Below are positions 1 through 8,494 of a stretch of DNA of 64,000 nt, one piece after another. How positions within the stretch are numbered: position 1 is the stretch's first letter; each line of letters starts with the position of its first letter. Under the pieces are notes generated by a model. That model ran no database searches and had not been told where the DNA came from. It worked only from the letters and a program-made list of their open reading frames with translations. The stretch is from DYEC01 sp034434695 (GTDB taxonomy: Bacteria > Chloroflexota > Anaerolineae > Anaerolineales > Anaerolineaceae). Location of the stretch: assembly GCA_034434695.1 (NCBI GenBank), contig DAOTYY010000053.1, positions 1 to 64,000 of the forward strand. The letters run 5' to 3'. The translations under genes were made by a program, and so were the position numbers.

Positions 1-2781
1 GATTTAGGGATTGACACGGTGAAACAGGCGGAGCTGTTCGCTTCGGTGCGCGGGTTGTATGACATTCCGCGTCGTGAGGACTTGCGGCTGGCGGACTACA
101 ACACCCTGGCAAAGGTGATTGCCTTTGTGGAAGAGGCAATCCGGTCCACAAGGCTGCCAGACACAGGTAAAATTGATGTGGAAAAAGCTCAACCCGTACC
201 AGAAGAAAGCGTTGAGGAGGTATCCCTAGAGTTGGAAAGCAAAATCAGCCAGCCTTCCGAGCAAAAGAGCGGGGTTATTCGCCGACGTGTACCCGTGCCG
301 GTGTTACGGCCGCGTCTTGATTTGTGTCTCCCAACTGGGGTCGGATTGGAAGAAAGCAAGCGGGTGCTGGTCGTGCGTGATCAAGGAAGAGTCGCCGATG
401 CTTTGGTACGGTTGCTGCAAAAGCACAAGGTCAATGTTTTCGAAGCATCATCTTCTGATATAGTAGAAGAACATATCCAGCAGTGGCAAGCAGGGGGCAA
501 GATTGACGGCGTCTATTTCCTGCCGGCACTGGATATTGAACCCGAGTTGAAAGACCTGACCCTTGAAGGCTGGCAGGAAGCCATGCAGCAACGAGTATAT
601 GCTCTCTATACACTGATGAGAGGCATCACCGGCTCACCGTTCCTGGTCTGTGCCACGCGGCTGGGTGGTCTGCATGGTTACGGTCCGCAAGGTGCTACTG
701 CGCCGATGGGTGGCGCTGTCAGCGGGTTTGCCAAAGCCCTTGCTCGTGAGCGCCCTGATACCCTAGTAAAAGTGGTAGATTTTTCGTCTGACGTTGCTGC
801 AAAAACTATTGCTTCTCGCCTGCTCGAAGAGACGCTGAGCGATCCGGCAGTGGTCGAAGTTGGCTATGAGGGTGACTTACGTTTCACGATTGTTCTTCGG
901 GATCAGCCCTTGCCGGAGATGGTGAATTTTGACTTGAAAACCGGCAGCGTATTTCTGGTAAGCGGTGGAACTGCGGGAATCATCGCGCCGGTGTTGCTTG
1001 ATCTAGCGCAGATTGAGCGGAGCACGTTCTATTTGCTTGGACGGTCACCGTTGCCTGAGAGCAGTGATCCCGATATTCTGCAACTGAAAGCAGACCGTGA
1101 AGCATTCCGCAAAGCGTTGTTGCAGCGGATGGCGCAGCAGGCGGGCGGGCGCCCTGCGTTTGTCGAGGTGGAGCAAAAACTGGCAGCGCTGGAACGCGCA
1201 GCTTCCACGCTGGAGACGATGGCTGAAATTCGCCGCCGCGGCGGTAAGGTAGAGTATCTTGTTTGTGATGTAACGGACTTTTCTGCCGTGCATGCGGCAG
1301 TACAGCGGGTTATCCAGCAAGAGGGTCGTCTGGATGTGTTAATCCACGCTGCCGGCTTTGAACGCAGCCGTAAGCTGGAAAGTAAACCGTTAGAGGAAGT
1401 TCGGCAGACCCTTCAGGTCAAAGCGGATGGTTTCTTTCATTTGTACAAGGCGTTGCTGGAAGCACAAGTGCAACCAGGAGCAATTGTGCTGTTTTCATCG
1501 GTTGCCGGAAGGTTTGGCAATGCTGGACAGGTGGACTATTCTGCGGCGAATGACTTGTTGAGCAAAATTGCTTCTGCAATGCGCCGCCAGAACCCAGCAG
1601 TTAAGACGCTGGTAGTAGATTGGGGCGCATGGGCAGAGGTTGGCATGGCAAGCCGCGGACATGTCCCTGAACTGATGAAAATGGCAGGCATTGAGATGAT
1701 ACCGCCGGCTGAGGGTGCGCCATGTGTACGCAAAGAACTTATGGCAGGCAGTGGCGAGGTTGTTCTGGCTGGTTCGCTGGGTGTTTTAGAAGCTCCCGCT
1801 TGTCCCAATGCAGGCATCAATCTGATGCGCGCTAATACGGCGCTGCGGGAAGGCAAAGCAATCCACAAAATGCTCAGTCAATTGACTGACCTGAGCTTGC
1901 AGGATGGTATCCTGCTCGAAGCTGAGTTGGACCCAAATTCTGAATCCTTCCTGCGCGACCATGCCTTGAACGGTATTCCAGTTTTGCCGGGTGTGGTGGG
2001 CATTGAGGGGTTTGTTGTAGCAGCCAGACATATCGCCTCAGTATTGGCTGCGCCCAAACAGGGATTTACCGTCAGCCGTCTGGAAAACATCCAGTTTTTG
2101 CTGCCGTTCAAATTTTATCGCAATCAGGCGCGGCGGGTGATATGGAAAGCCCAAATGGTGCGCGAGGCAAGCGGTCTGGTGGCTTATGTCACTCTTGAGT
2201 CTGATTTACCACTGCATTCAGGACGCGTGGAGCATATGGTGCACTTTTCTGGAATGGTGCATATGGAGCTGGGCAAAGAGATGCCAGCCCCAACGATTAA
2301 TCCTCCGCAATGGAAAGAGACGCTGGTTGGTGCGGAAGACATCTATCGGTTGTATTTCCACGGACCAACCTTTCAAATCTTGGAAGGCATCCAAACCAAT
2401 GGCGAGGGTATTCTGGGACGAATGCGCAACGGTCACGCAGTTGTTGAGAATGGCAGCCCGTTGGCAGGCCCAGCAATGCTGGTGGAGTTGTGCTTCCAGA
2501 CAGCGGGCATTTGGGAAGCAGCGAAAATGGGCGTGCTGGCACTGCCTCGCTCGATTGGCAGCCTCACTTTTTACCGGGCTTGCGCCAAAGATATGCCTGT
2601 CTATGCAGAAGTGATCCCGCAGTCAGACGAAACAGGGAATTTGCGTTTTGACGCGCGCGTGGTAGATGCAGATGGCTGCGTATATCTGGAGTTGAAGGAT
2701 TATCGCACCTCTCCATTGCCCTATGCGCCAGAGAAGGGACTGCTTGAACCATTCAAGCGATTGACTGGCGGGGCGAACTAA
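1..2781 (+). CDS. PUFA/polyketide synthase-like multidomain protein, C-terminal part (partial)
   Basis: The frame is open at base 1, so the gene begins upstream. The first codons read DLGIDTVKQAE, the helix-II motif of PfaA-type acyl carrier proteins, with Thr where the pantetheine-bearing Ser normally sits. A ketoreductase follows: a structural half (about 316-910), then the catalytic half with the NADP motif SGGTAG (961-978) and active Tyr in DYSAAND (Tyr codon 1537-1539). Last is a hotdog dehydratase: DHALNGIPVLPG fits HxxxGxxxxP (His codon 1960-1962) and VELCFQTAG supplies an acidic partner (Glu codon 2485). The KR-DH order suggests an iterative lipid or polyketide synthase. The nearby phosphopantetheinyl transferase and PfaD reductase support this. 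The product is unknown. Domain calls are firm. Confidence 0.85.
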   Translation, partial: DLGIDTVKQAELFASVRGLYDIPRREDLRLADYNTLAKVIAFVEEAIRSTRLPDTGKIDVEKAQPVPEESVEEVSLELESKISQPSEQKSGVIRRRVPVPVLRPRLDLCLPTGVGLEESKRVLVVRDQGRVADALVRLLQKHKVNVFEASSSDIVEEHIQQWQAGGKIDGVYFLPALDIEPELKDLTLEGWQEAMQQRVYALYTLMRGITGSPFLVCATRLGGLHGYGPQGATAPMGGAVSGFAKALARERPDTLVKVVDFSSDVAAKTIASRLLEETLSDPAVVEVGYEGDLRFTIVLRDQPLPEMVNFDLKTGSVFLVSGGTAGIIAPVLLDLAQIERSTFYLLGRSPLPESSDPDILQLKADREAFRKALLQRMAQQAGGRPAFVEVEQKLAALERAASTLETMAEIRRRGGKVEYLVCDVTDFSAVHAAVQRVIQQEGRLDVLIHAAGFERSRKLESKPLEEVRQTLQVKADGFFHLYKALLEAQVQPGAIVLFSSVAGRFGNAGQVDYSAANDLLSKIASAMRRQNPAVKTLVVDWGAWAEVGMASRGHVPELMKMAGIEMIPPAEGAPCVRKELMAGSGEVVLAGSLGVLEAPACPNAGINLMRANTALREGKAIHKMLSQLTDLSLQDGILLEAELDPNSESFLRDHALNGIPVLPGVVGIEGFVVAARHIASVLAAPKQGFTVSRLENIQFLLPFKFYRNQARRVIWKAQMVREASGLVAYVTLESDLPLHSGRVEHMVHFSGMVHMELGKEMPAPTINPPQWKETLVGAEDIYRLYFHGPTFQILEGIQTNGEGILGRMRNGHAVVENGSPLAGPAMLVELCFQTAGIWEAAKMGVLALPRSIGSLTFYRACAKDMPVYAEVIPQSDETGNLRFDARVVDADGCVYLELKDYRTSPLPYAPEKGLLEPFKRLTGGAN

Positions 2782-2788
2782 AACACAA

Positions 2789-2833
2789 ATACCGCCCCTT
2801 CTCAAATGATTGGAGAGGGGGCGGTATGTTTTT
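2789..2833 (+). terminator. Rho-independent terminator after the synthase gene
   Basis: A 15-bp stem (2789-2803 with 2813-2827, one G-T wobble) and 9-nt loop is followed by GTTTTTA. It begins 8 nt after the synthase stop and ends just upstream of the next gene's ribosome binding site (GAGGA, 2836-2840). The transferase is therefore read by partial read-through or has its own start. Confidence 0.8.
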
Positions 2834-2849
2834 ATGAGGAAGTTGCCCC

Positions 2850-3566
2850 ATGATAGAGCCAGGGGTGTACTGGCTGGTGTCGGCTGCAAAACCGCCTGAA
2901 GCTTTGAGTTTTCTCTCATCAGAGGAATACCGCGTTCTGAGCACTAAGCGCTTTGCCAAACGCCGCGCCGAGTGGTTAAATGGACGCTGGGCAGCGAAGC
3001 GTTTATTACACGCCAGCCATCCGGAGCTCGTAAATGCACCACTGGATAAAATCGAGATCAACAATTCCCCCGAAGGTGTGCCGTATGTGATGCTGAATGG
3101 ACGGATGCTGGAGTGCAGCCTGAGCATTAGCCATCGGGAGCAGGCGGCGTTTTGCGCGGTTACTTTTCAGCCTTTCTTTCGAGTTGGAGCAGACATTGAG
3201 CGCATTGAATCCCGCTCGGCAGCGTTCGTGACAGACTATTTCACTGCTTCCGAAGCGGAACTGATTTGTGCATCCGCTTCAGAGACCCATTTTCTGGCAA
3301 CCTTGATATGGAGTGCAAAGGAAGCTATGCTCAAAGCGCTGGGTAAAGGTCTTCGTCTGGATACGCGACAGGTTGAGGTGACCAGAGTATTCGAAGAAGG
3401 GGCAGGCTGGTCGCCGCTCAATGTATTCTGCCCATTCGTTGTTGAAAGTGACAGGTGGGATGTGAGGTGGCAGCGTTGGGGGGATTATGTCCTGACACTG
3501 GCGGTGCTTGCAGATAAGGTACCGCCGGCAGAGTGGAAGGTTCACTTGGTCAAATGCACAGACTAG
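2850..3566 (+). CDS. Sfp-type 4'-phosphopantetheinyl transferase
   Basis: 238 aa. Transfers the phosphopantetheine arm of CoA to carrier-protein domains. The family signature is present: VGADIE near residues 112-117 (canonical GVDIE, Mg2+ ligands) and WSAKEAMLKALGKGL near 154-168 (W[ST]xKEA...K). Length fits the two-lobed Sfp class rather than the short AcpS class; a separate AcpS lies at 48388-48813. It follows the synthase directly, so it probably activates that enzyme's carrier domains. Start ATG is preceded by GAGGA at 2836-2840. Confidence 0.9.
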   Translation: MIEPGVYWLVSAAKPPEALSFLSSEEYRVLSTKRFAKRRAEWLNGRWAAKRLLHASHPELVNAPLDKIEINNSPEGVPYVMLNGRMLECSLSISHREQAAFCAVTFQPFFRVGADIERIESRSAAFVTDYFTASEAELICASASETHFLATLIWSAKEAMLKALGKGLRLDTRQVEVTRVFEEGAGWSPLNVFCPFVVESDRWDVRWQRWGDYVLTLAVLADKVPPAEWKVHLVKCTD

Positions 3567-3673
3567 CTTAAGTGTGAAACAAACCCGATGCGAGTGAGTG
3601 AACTCTATTTAGCCGTGCTAGGCGGCGGCAGGAAAAGATGTGTAAAAACCGAGAGCTGTTAGAGCTATTGGCG

Positions 3674-5296
3674 CTAAATCATCGGTTTTTCGGGAACATA
3701 GCGTGTTAGCGAGGGTGGCAGAATAACTCCCTGCATTTCTAATGCGCGCAGACGAGCGAGGTAAGCTGCACCCGTTAAGAGGTGCAAAGCCACATCCACT
3801 ACATGACGATTAGCCGGGTCGCTCAAATAGCTGCCGCGCACCCAGTCGTTGAACATGCCCATGGCTGGGCCACACCAGATTTGATAATCCATCTCACGCC
3901 CCGGTTCACCGATATTTGACCAGCGCGAGGATAGTCCCAGATACCATCGGAAAACCAGAGCCATTTTGTCTTTGGGGTTACTTTGGGCGCGCTCTAGTTG
4001 TCGCGGGTCGCGCTCGGTAAAGAAACGCACACAGTCGTCCCAGACCTCACGAAAGGTCTTTTTGAACACCTGCGTTTCCAGACGCTCGCGCTCTTTGGGT
4101 GGGATTTCCTCCAGCGACTCGTACCGCGAATATAGTTCGTACAACTTTTGAGCGCGCATAGCAAACATTGTGCCGCGTTTCAACACCTGCACTTTGACAC
4201 CCATCTCAAACATATCGGCGGCGGGTGCCATAGCGACATCAGTCATCTCTGCTTGGGCAAGTAGGTTTTTGGTGTGTGCTGAAGTTCCAGCCTCTATGCA
4301 GCTTTGGTTGATAGAGCCTGTTACGATGTAATCCGCGCCTAACATAAAAGCTGCCAATGCTGCTTCGGGTGTGCCGATCCCGCCAGCCGCGCCTATCCGC
4401 ACTGGTGTTATAAACTGGTGCTTTTCCTGCAATTCGTCACGCAGCGCCCGAATGGCGGGCACCAGCGCAATCAGAGGGCGGTTGTCGGTATGCCCACCCG
4501 AATCGGCTTCAACGGTAATGTCATCTGCCATCGGCACCCTGAGCGCCAGCTCAGCCTGCAAAGGAGTGATACGTCCTTCGCTGACCAACTGATTGAGGAC
4601 TTCCGCTGGAGCGGGGGCTAAAAACTTGCGCGCCACTTCTTTGCGGGAAAGTTTGGCAATCATTCGATTCTTGATGATGGGTTGTCCATTCTCCCCTTGC
4701 GATAATCCCGCTGCGCGATACCAGACCAGATTACTGGTCAGCATCATGTAGGCAGATGCCTCAATGATGCTGATACCGTGTTGAAGATATAATTCCACCG
4801 TTCGCCGCTCTAGAGCGGGTTCATTGGGACTGTTGAGCAAATTGAAGGCGAATGGTTGATCTGACAGTGCCGCCTTAATCTTTTGAATGGCGGACTCGAT
4901 GCGCTCCGGCGAGCATCCCCCTGCGCCAAATGAAGCCAGCAACCCTGCTTTTCCCAAGGCGATCACTAAATCCTCTGATGAGATTCCGTTTGCCATTGAA
5001 CCGGCGTAATATGCATAATGAGTGTGATAAGCTGTGCGAAAAGCCGAATTGCCAAGTCGTTCAATAGGCAATGGAGGAGCATAAGCGACTAAAGGGAAAT
5101 CACTTTGCACAGTTGGTGAGCCTTCGACAGATACCCCGATTTGACCGTCTTTTTGAACCACGTAAAGCGGTTTATCCAATTGGAGCAGAAGCTGGCGCAA
5201 CTGGTCCGGATTGAACATGATGGTGTCTGCTGAACCTTGCCAGAATAAAGGGAGGGTCGTTTTTGTTTTAAGCGACATTGGAATCATCTTCATCAT
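3674..5296 (-). CDS. pfaD: PfaD-family FMN-dependent trans-acting enoyl reductase
   Basis: 540 aa, the usual PfaD length. In PUFA synthases PfaD reduces enoyl intermediates held on the megasynthase carrier domains. Recognisable PfaD blocks are AYYAGSMANGISSEDLVIALGKAG, split here as the opening SMANGIS and LGKAGLL, then SFGAGGC, VEADSGGHTDNRPL (TIM-barrel flavin region), IGAAGGIGTPEAA, IVTGSINQ and the C-terminal EPGREMDYQIWCGPAMG. It lies convergent to the phosphopantetheinyl transferase. With the synthase these form the core of a PUFA-like or secondary-lipid pathway. The N-terminus is ambiguous: ATGs occur at codons 1, 2, 4 and 7, with only a weak GAGG upstream. Confidence 0.92.
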   Translation of the reverse strand: MMKMIPMSLKTKTTLPLFWQGSADTIMFNPDQLRQLLLQLDKPLYVVQKDGQIGVSVEGSPTVQSDFPLVAYAPPLPIERLGNSAFRTAYHTHYAYYAGSMANGISSEDLVIALGKAGLLASFGAGGCSPERIESAIQKIKAALSDQPFAFNLLNSPNEPALERRTVELYLQHGISIIEASAYMMLTSNLVWYRAAGLSQGENGQPIIKNRMIAKLSRKEVARKFLAPAPAEVLNQLVSEGRITPLQAELALRVPMADDITVEADSGGHTDNRPLIALVPAIRALRDELQEKHQFITPVRIGAAGGIGTPEAALAAFMLGADYIVTGSINQSCIEAGTSAHTKNLLAQAEMTDVAMAPAADMFEMGVKVQVLKRGTMFAMRAQKLYELYSRYESLEEIPPKERERLETQVFKKTFREVWDDCVRFFTERDPRQLERAQSNPKDKMALVFRWYLGLSSRWSNIGEPGREMDYQIWCGPAMGMFNDWVRGSYLSDPANRHVVDVALHLLTGAAYLARLRALEMQGVILPPSLTRYVPEKPMI

Positions 5297-5413
5297 GCGT
5301 CAGGTGCCTCGATTTTTTAGATTGCTTTTGGTATTAACCCACAAATCAACGGATAGATGCAGGTATTTAGAGTTTCTGCCTGCTCAAAATGAATTTCCAG
5401 CATTTGGCAGGGC

Positions 5414-5450
5414 AAAAATCTGCTCAGGTGTTATCTTTCACCTGAGCAGA
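5414..5450 (-). terminator. Terminator for the CBS-domain gene
   Basis: A perfect 12-bp stem (5419-5430 with 5439-5450) with 8-nt loop is followed on the minus strand by five T (5418-5414). It lies 24 nt past the stop of the minus-strand CBS gene. Confidence 0.85.
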
Positions 5451-5474
5451 AAAGCATTCATGATACCAGTCATT

Positions 5475-5924
5475 TTATCTGGGATAATCTCGACCCAGAA
5501 TGTAATTTTCTAGGCTGGCTATGAGAATAGATTGGTCGGCGATCACCTGCTTGACAACGTCACCGATAGAAATCATACCTACCAGCTTACCTTCTTGGGT
5601 GACGACTGGTAGATGGCGGATGCGTTGTCTGGTCATCAGCAGCATGCACTCATCTATCGTCGTTTCCGGTCGTACACCGATCACTTCCTGGGTCATATAG
5701 TTGCCTACCGGTTCATCGACAATGCATTGCCCAACTTTTGCAATATGCCGGGCAAAGTCACGCTCTGAGATGATGCCAGACACTTTGCCTTCCTGGTCTA
5801 AAATCAGCAGGGCACCGATGTTCTTTTCTGCCATTAGTTTAAGCGCTTCAATGGCTGGGGTATCTGGACGCACCCACCAGACATCGTTTCCTTTGACTCG
5901 CAATAAATCTTGTACTGTAGCCAT
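5475..5924 (-). CDS. Tandem CBS-domain protein
   Basis: 149 aa consisting almost entirely of two CBS motifs (about residues 7-65 and 72-130). The hallmark ends are GIISERDFAR in the first and GMISIGDVVK in the second. CBS pairs bind adenosine nucleotides and act as energy or ligand sensors. There is no attached effector domain, so its partner is unknown. GGAGGTG lies immediately upstream of the ATG. A strong terminator follows, so it is probably monocistronic. Confidence 0.9.
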   Translation of the reverse strand: MATVQDLLRVKGNDVWWVRPDTPAIEALKLMAEKNIGALLILDQEGKVSGIISERDFARHIAKVGQCIVDEPVGNYMTQEVIGVRPETTIDECMLLMTRQRIRHLPVVTQEGKLVGMISIGDVVKQVIADQSILIASLENYILGRDYPR

Positions 5925-6080
5925 TGGACACCTCCTCCAGACTTAACTGATGAATACTTGGCGAATTTACTAAAATGATTATAAAGAAAAAGCTGATGAG
6001 TTGCAACAGGATTTGGGGACATTCTAGTTGGCGGTAGTTGTGTTTTGTGTGCTTGCAGAGAAAGCGCTGTGTTGCTCATC

Positions 6081-8411
6081 TTATTTTCTAAAGAAACCAA
6101 TTGCCTTACGCCCATCCATTAAGACTTCTAAATCACTGTTCGGGCATTCGCTCTTGATCCTGATCACCTTAATGCAGTTCATTGAGGGGGATTGTTCGGG
6201 GATAAACTCCTGAATCTGGTTGGCAGCTTGCTTCAGAAACTCGATTCGTAAGTAATCGGCTTTCTCTTCGGCTGAAATTGCCAGTGGATAAATCTGAGAT
6301 TCAACGAGGTCCTGAAAGAAGTGCGTCCCATAGGATGGTTCAGAGGAGTATCCACCCTTCTGACTGGCTAATTCAATCAGTGCACGCGTGTTGAAAATAT
6401 CTGCATACGTAACTGGGACCCCTTGCAAATAATCGGTTGATCCCCAGCGCCCCGGACCAATAAGGATAAATGAATGTTCCTCTAGAGCTTTGTTCAACTG
6501 CCCAATTTTCCGGGCAACTTCGGTGAATTCGTGTGGTTTTGAAAGCTGATAATAGATGTCCGGATCAACAAAAACCACATAGTCGACCTTTGAGACGCGT
6601 CCTACCGGTACCATACGGTTACAGACAAAAAGAATGTTTTCATTTGGAATGTCTTCGGGAATGGCTACATTAACACCCTCAAAACTCCAACTATGATGAG
6701 GGCGGCATTGCAGCAAGTGAAGCATCAGCTTGGGTTTCCCATCATTCCCATGAGAGACAGAGACGGCAAATTCAATGTCCACTGTTTTTTTATAGTTTTC
6801 AGCCAGACGTTTCAGCGTAGTCTTTAGCAGTGAAACAAATTCAGGCGATTTCAACAAATTATCGAATGTAACGATAAACTCATGTGAATCAGAACTTAAG
6901 CCAAGCGACAATGGGGGACGGATCACATCGCCATCGAAAATGGAAATAATCCAGCGTAAAGCTGGAAAGTTGGGAGTTAACACTGCTTCCACCGGCAATG
7001 TAACCAGCGTGTTATTTTGTAAATCAAGAGCATCCATAAAATGCTGCGAATAGTAGCGGATTGCTTTGGGGGTTATTTCAGGACGCAGTTGGGGATGGCT
7101 CAGGCTAACTAGACGCGGGTAATCGTTAGCTGTCCGCTCAACGGCGCGCGTCCCAAGCCCAACGACCATACGTACAAAGCCATCCTCACGCCGCAAACGC
7201 GGGTTCCAGACGATTGGGCTATAACTGTAGGCAACCCCGGCAATAGCTGGAAAATAAAATTGACGATATCGCTGCCCCTGTACTTCCTGCAACAAGATAG
7301 CCATCCGCTCATTGTAATCCAGCAATCCCATGCGCTGGCGATACAATATGGCGTCTGGGCTGAAGATGCTCGCATAGGCACGACGAATGGCTAGTGTCAA
7401 GTCACAAAGATTTTCTTTTAGACTGCCCTGATTAGGACAGAAGATGCTCATATATTTGCCGGCAAAAGATGCGCCGAAATTATCTTCGAGCAGACTGGAA
7501 GAACGAACGATGAGCGGTGTGTTACCCACTTGGTTCAGGACTTCGCGTAGCTGCTCGGCAATCTCCTCAGGAAATCTGGCATTGGCATATCTTTCTTGGA
7601 TTTTGGCGTATTCCTCGCGGATTTGTTCGGCTGACTTGTATTTTTGATTAACGAATTCCAGGTGATTCAACGCCAGAAAGTCATAAAAAACGTCTGCGCC
7701 AATGAAGTAGGATCGCGGCAGAACAATCTGATGGGCAATCTCAGGTGCGGTTTGCTGCAAAATCTTGTATGCCAGTAACATGCCGGCTGCTTTACCGCCA
7801 ATTTTCCCGGTGCCAATACGATGTTTGAGGACGTAATTGAAGTCAGCCGTGGTGAACCAGTGTTTGGCAATATGGATAAACGCCAATTGATCGCTAAACA
7901 AGCTTTTGAGCAGCACAACGCGCAGTTCCTGTAAATGGTGCTCTACCTGTGCTTTCTGATCGGGCGGAAGCGCTTCAAACTCTTCAGCCTGCCGCAACAC
8001 CATCTCCAGCGGCGCAAGCTCAGGGTTAAAGCGCAGGGTGAGATTAGATGAAACAGGCTGCGTTTCTCCATTGGTTCGGTCTGCCAGGACACTGTCCACA
8101 ATTTGATGGAGCAATTCCAGCGGCAGATTGTAGGCAAAGTAAAAGTCGGTCAGCGTTCTTTGGATACGGTGGTAACGCAGTTCCCATTGTTCAGCGCTTT
8201 CTTCACGCAGGGGATCGAAAACCCCTTCCCGCTTTTGCGAGAGGATTGCTTTTTCTCTGACTTCCTCCTCAAAGCGTTCTGGCGTGATAATCCCGCGCCG
8301 AAACAGCTCTTCACGCATTCGGCGGCGAATAGGCGAAGCAAGCATAGGATATTGGGCAAGCAATAGATAGATTTCCAGAATTTTGGAAGATTCAGGTGGA
8401 ATGATGGACAT
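6081..8411 (-). CDS. PEP synthase/PPDK N-terminal-like (pyruvate-binding ATP-grasp) protein
   Basis: 776 aa from the chosen ATG at 8411, which has GGAGGA 8 nt upstream; a 12-codon longer frame lacks a good site. The middle carries PPDK_N motifs: KIGGKAAGMLLAYKIL (nucleotide and phosphate loop), then PLIVRSSSLLED followed by SFAGKY, the RSS...ED...SFAG signature of pyruvate phosphate dikinase and PEP synthase. I find no phosphohistidine swivel motif and no PEP-utilising TIM barrel. It therefore cannot run a complete dikinase cycle alone. It may phosphorylate another acceptor or act with a partner. It sits 83 nt downstream of glutamate dehydrogenase on the same strand, with a strong hairpin between them. 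Confidence 0.75.
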   Translation of the reverse strand: MSIIPPESSKILEIYLLLAQYPMLASPIRRRMREELFRRGIITPERFEEEVREKAILSQKREGVFDPLREESAEQWELRYHRIQRTLTDFYFAYNLPLELLHQIVDSVLADRTNGETQPVSSNLTLRFNPELAPLEMVLRQAEEFEALPPDQKAQVEHHLQELRVVLLKSLFSDQLAFIHIAKHWFTTADFNYVLKHRIGTGKIGGKAAGMLLAYKILQQTAPEIAHQIVLPRSYFIGADVFYDFLALNHLEFVNQKYKSAEQIREEYAKIQERYANARFPEEIAEQLREVLNQVGNTPLIVRSSSLLEDNFGASFAGKYMSIFCPNQGSLKENLCDLTLAIRRAYASIFSPDAILYRQRMGLLDYNERMAILLQEVQGQRYRQFYFPAIAGVAYSYSPIVWNPRLRREDGFVRMVVGLGTRAVERTANDYPRLVSLSHPQLRPEITPKAIRYYSQHFMDALDLQNNTLVTLPVEAVLTPNFPALRWIISIFDGDVIRPPLSLGLSSDSHEFIVTFDNLLKSPEFVSLLKTTLKRLAENYKKTVDIEFAVSVSHGNDGKPKLMLHLLQCRPHHSWSFEGVNVAIPEDIPNENILFVCNRMVPVGRVSKVDYVVFVDPDIYYQLSKPHEFTEVARKIGQLNKALEEHSFILIGPGRWGSTDYLQGVPVTYADIFNTRALIELASQKGGYSSEPSYGTHFFQDLVESQIYPLAISAEEKADYLRIEFLKQAANQIQEFIPEQSPSMNCIKVIRIKSECPNSDLEVLMDGRKAIGFFRK

Positions 8412-8436
8412 GGGTATATTCCTCCATTTCTTCTGG

Positions 8437-8475
8437 GAGCTGTCCAAGACAGTACTTTACTGTCCTAGACAGCTC
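8437..8475 (-). other. 39-bp interrupted palindrome between gdhA and the PPDK-like gene
   Basis: The outer arm GAGCTGTC (8437-8444) pairs with GACAGCTC (8468-8475) and the inner GACAGTA (8448-8454) with TACTGTC (8458-8464), separated by a 3-nt mismatch. Loop is CTT. On the transcribed minus strand the T run lies before, not after, the hairpin, so it is not a canonical terminator. It may be a processing site, an mRNA-stabilising hairpin or an operator. Confidence 0.6.
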
Positions 8476-8494
8476 AAAAAAACAAGGAAGTAGG

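Noticed and set aside
3647..3690. Hairpin with AAAAACCGA/TCGGTTTTT ends near the 3' end of pfaD
   Set aside because: The right arm is inside the pfaD coding end and the stem interior pairs poorly; not convincing as a bidirectional terminator.
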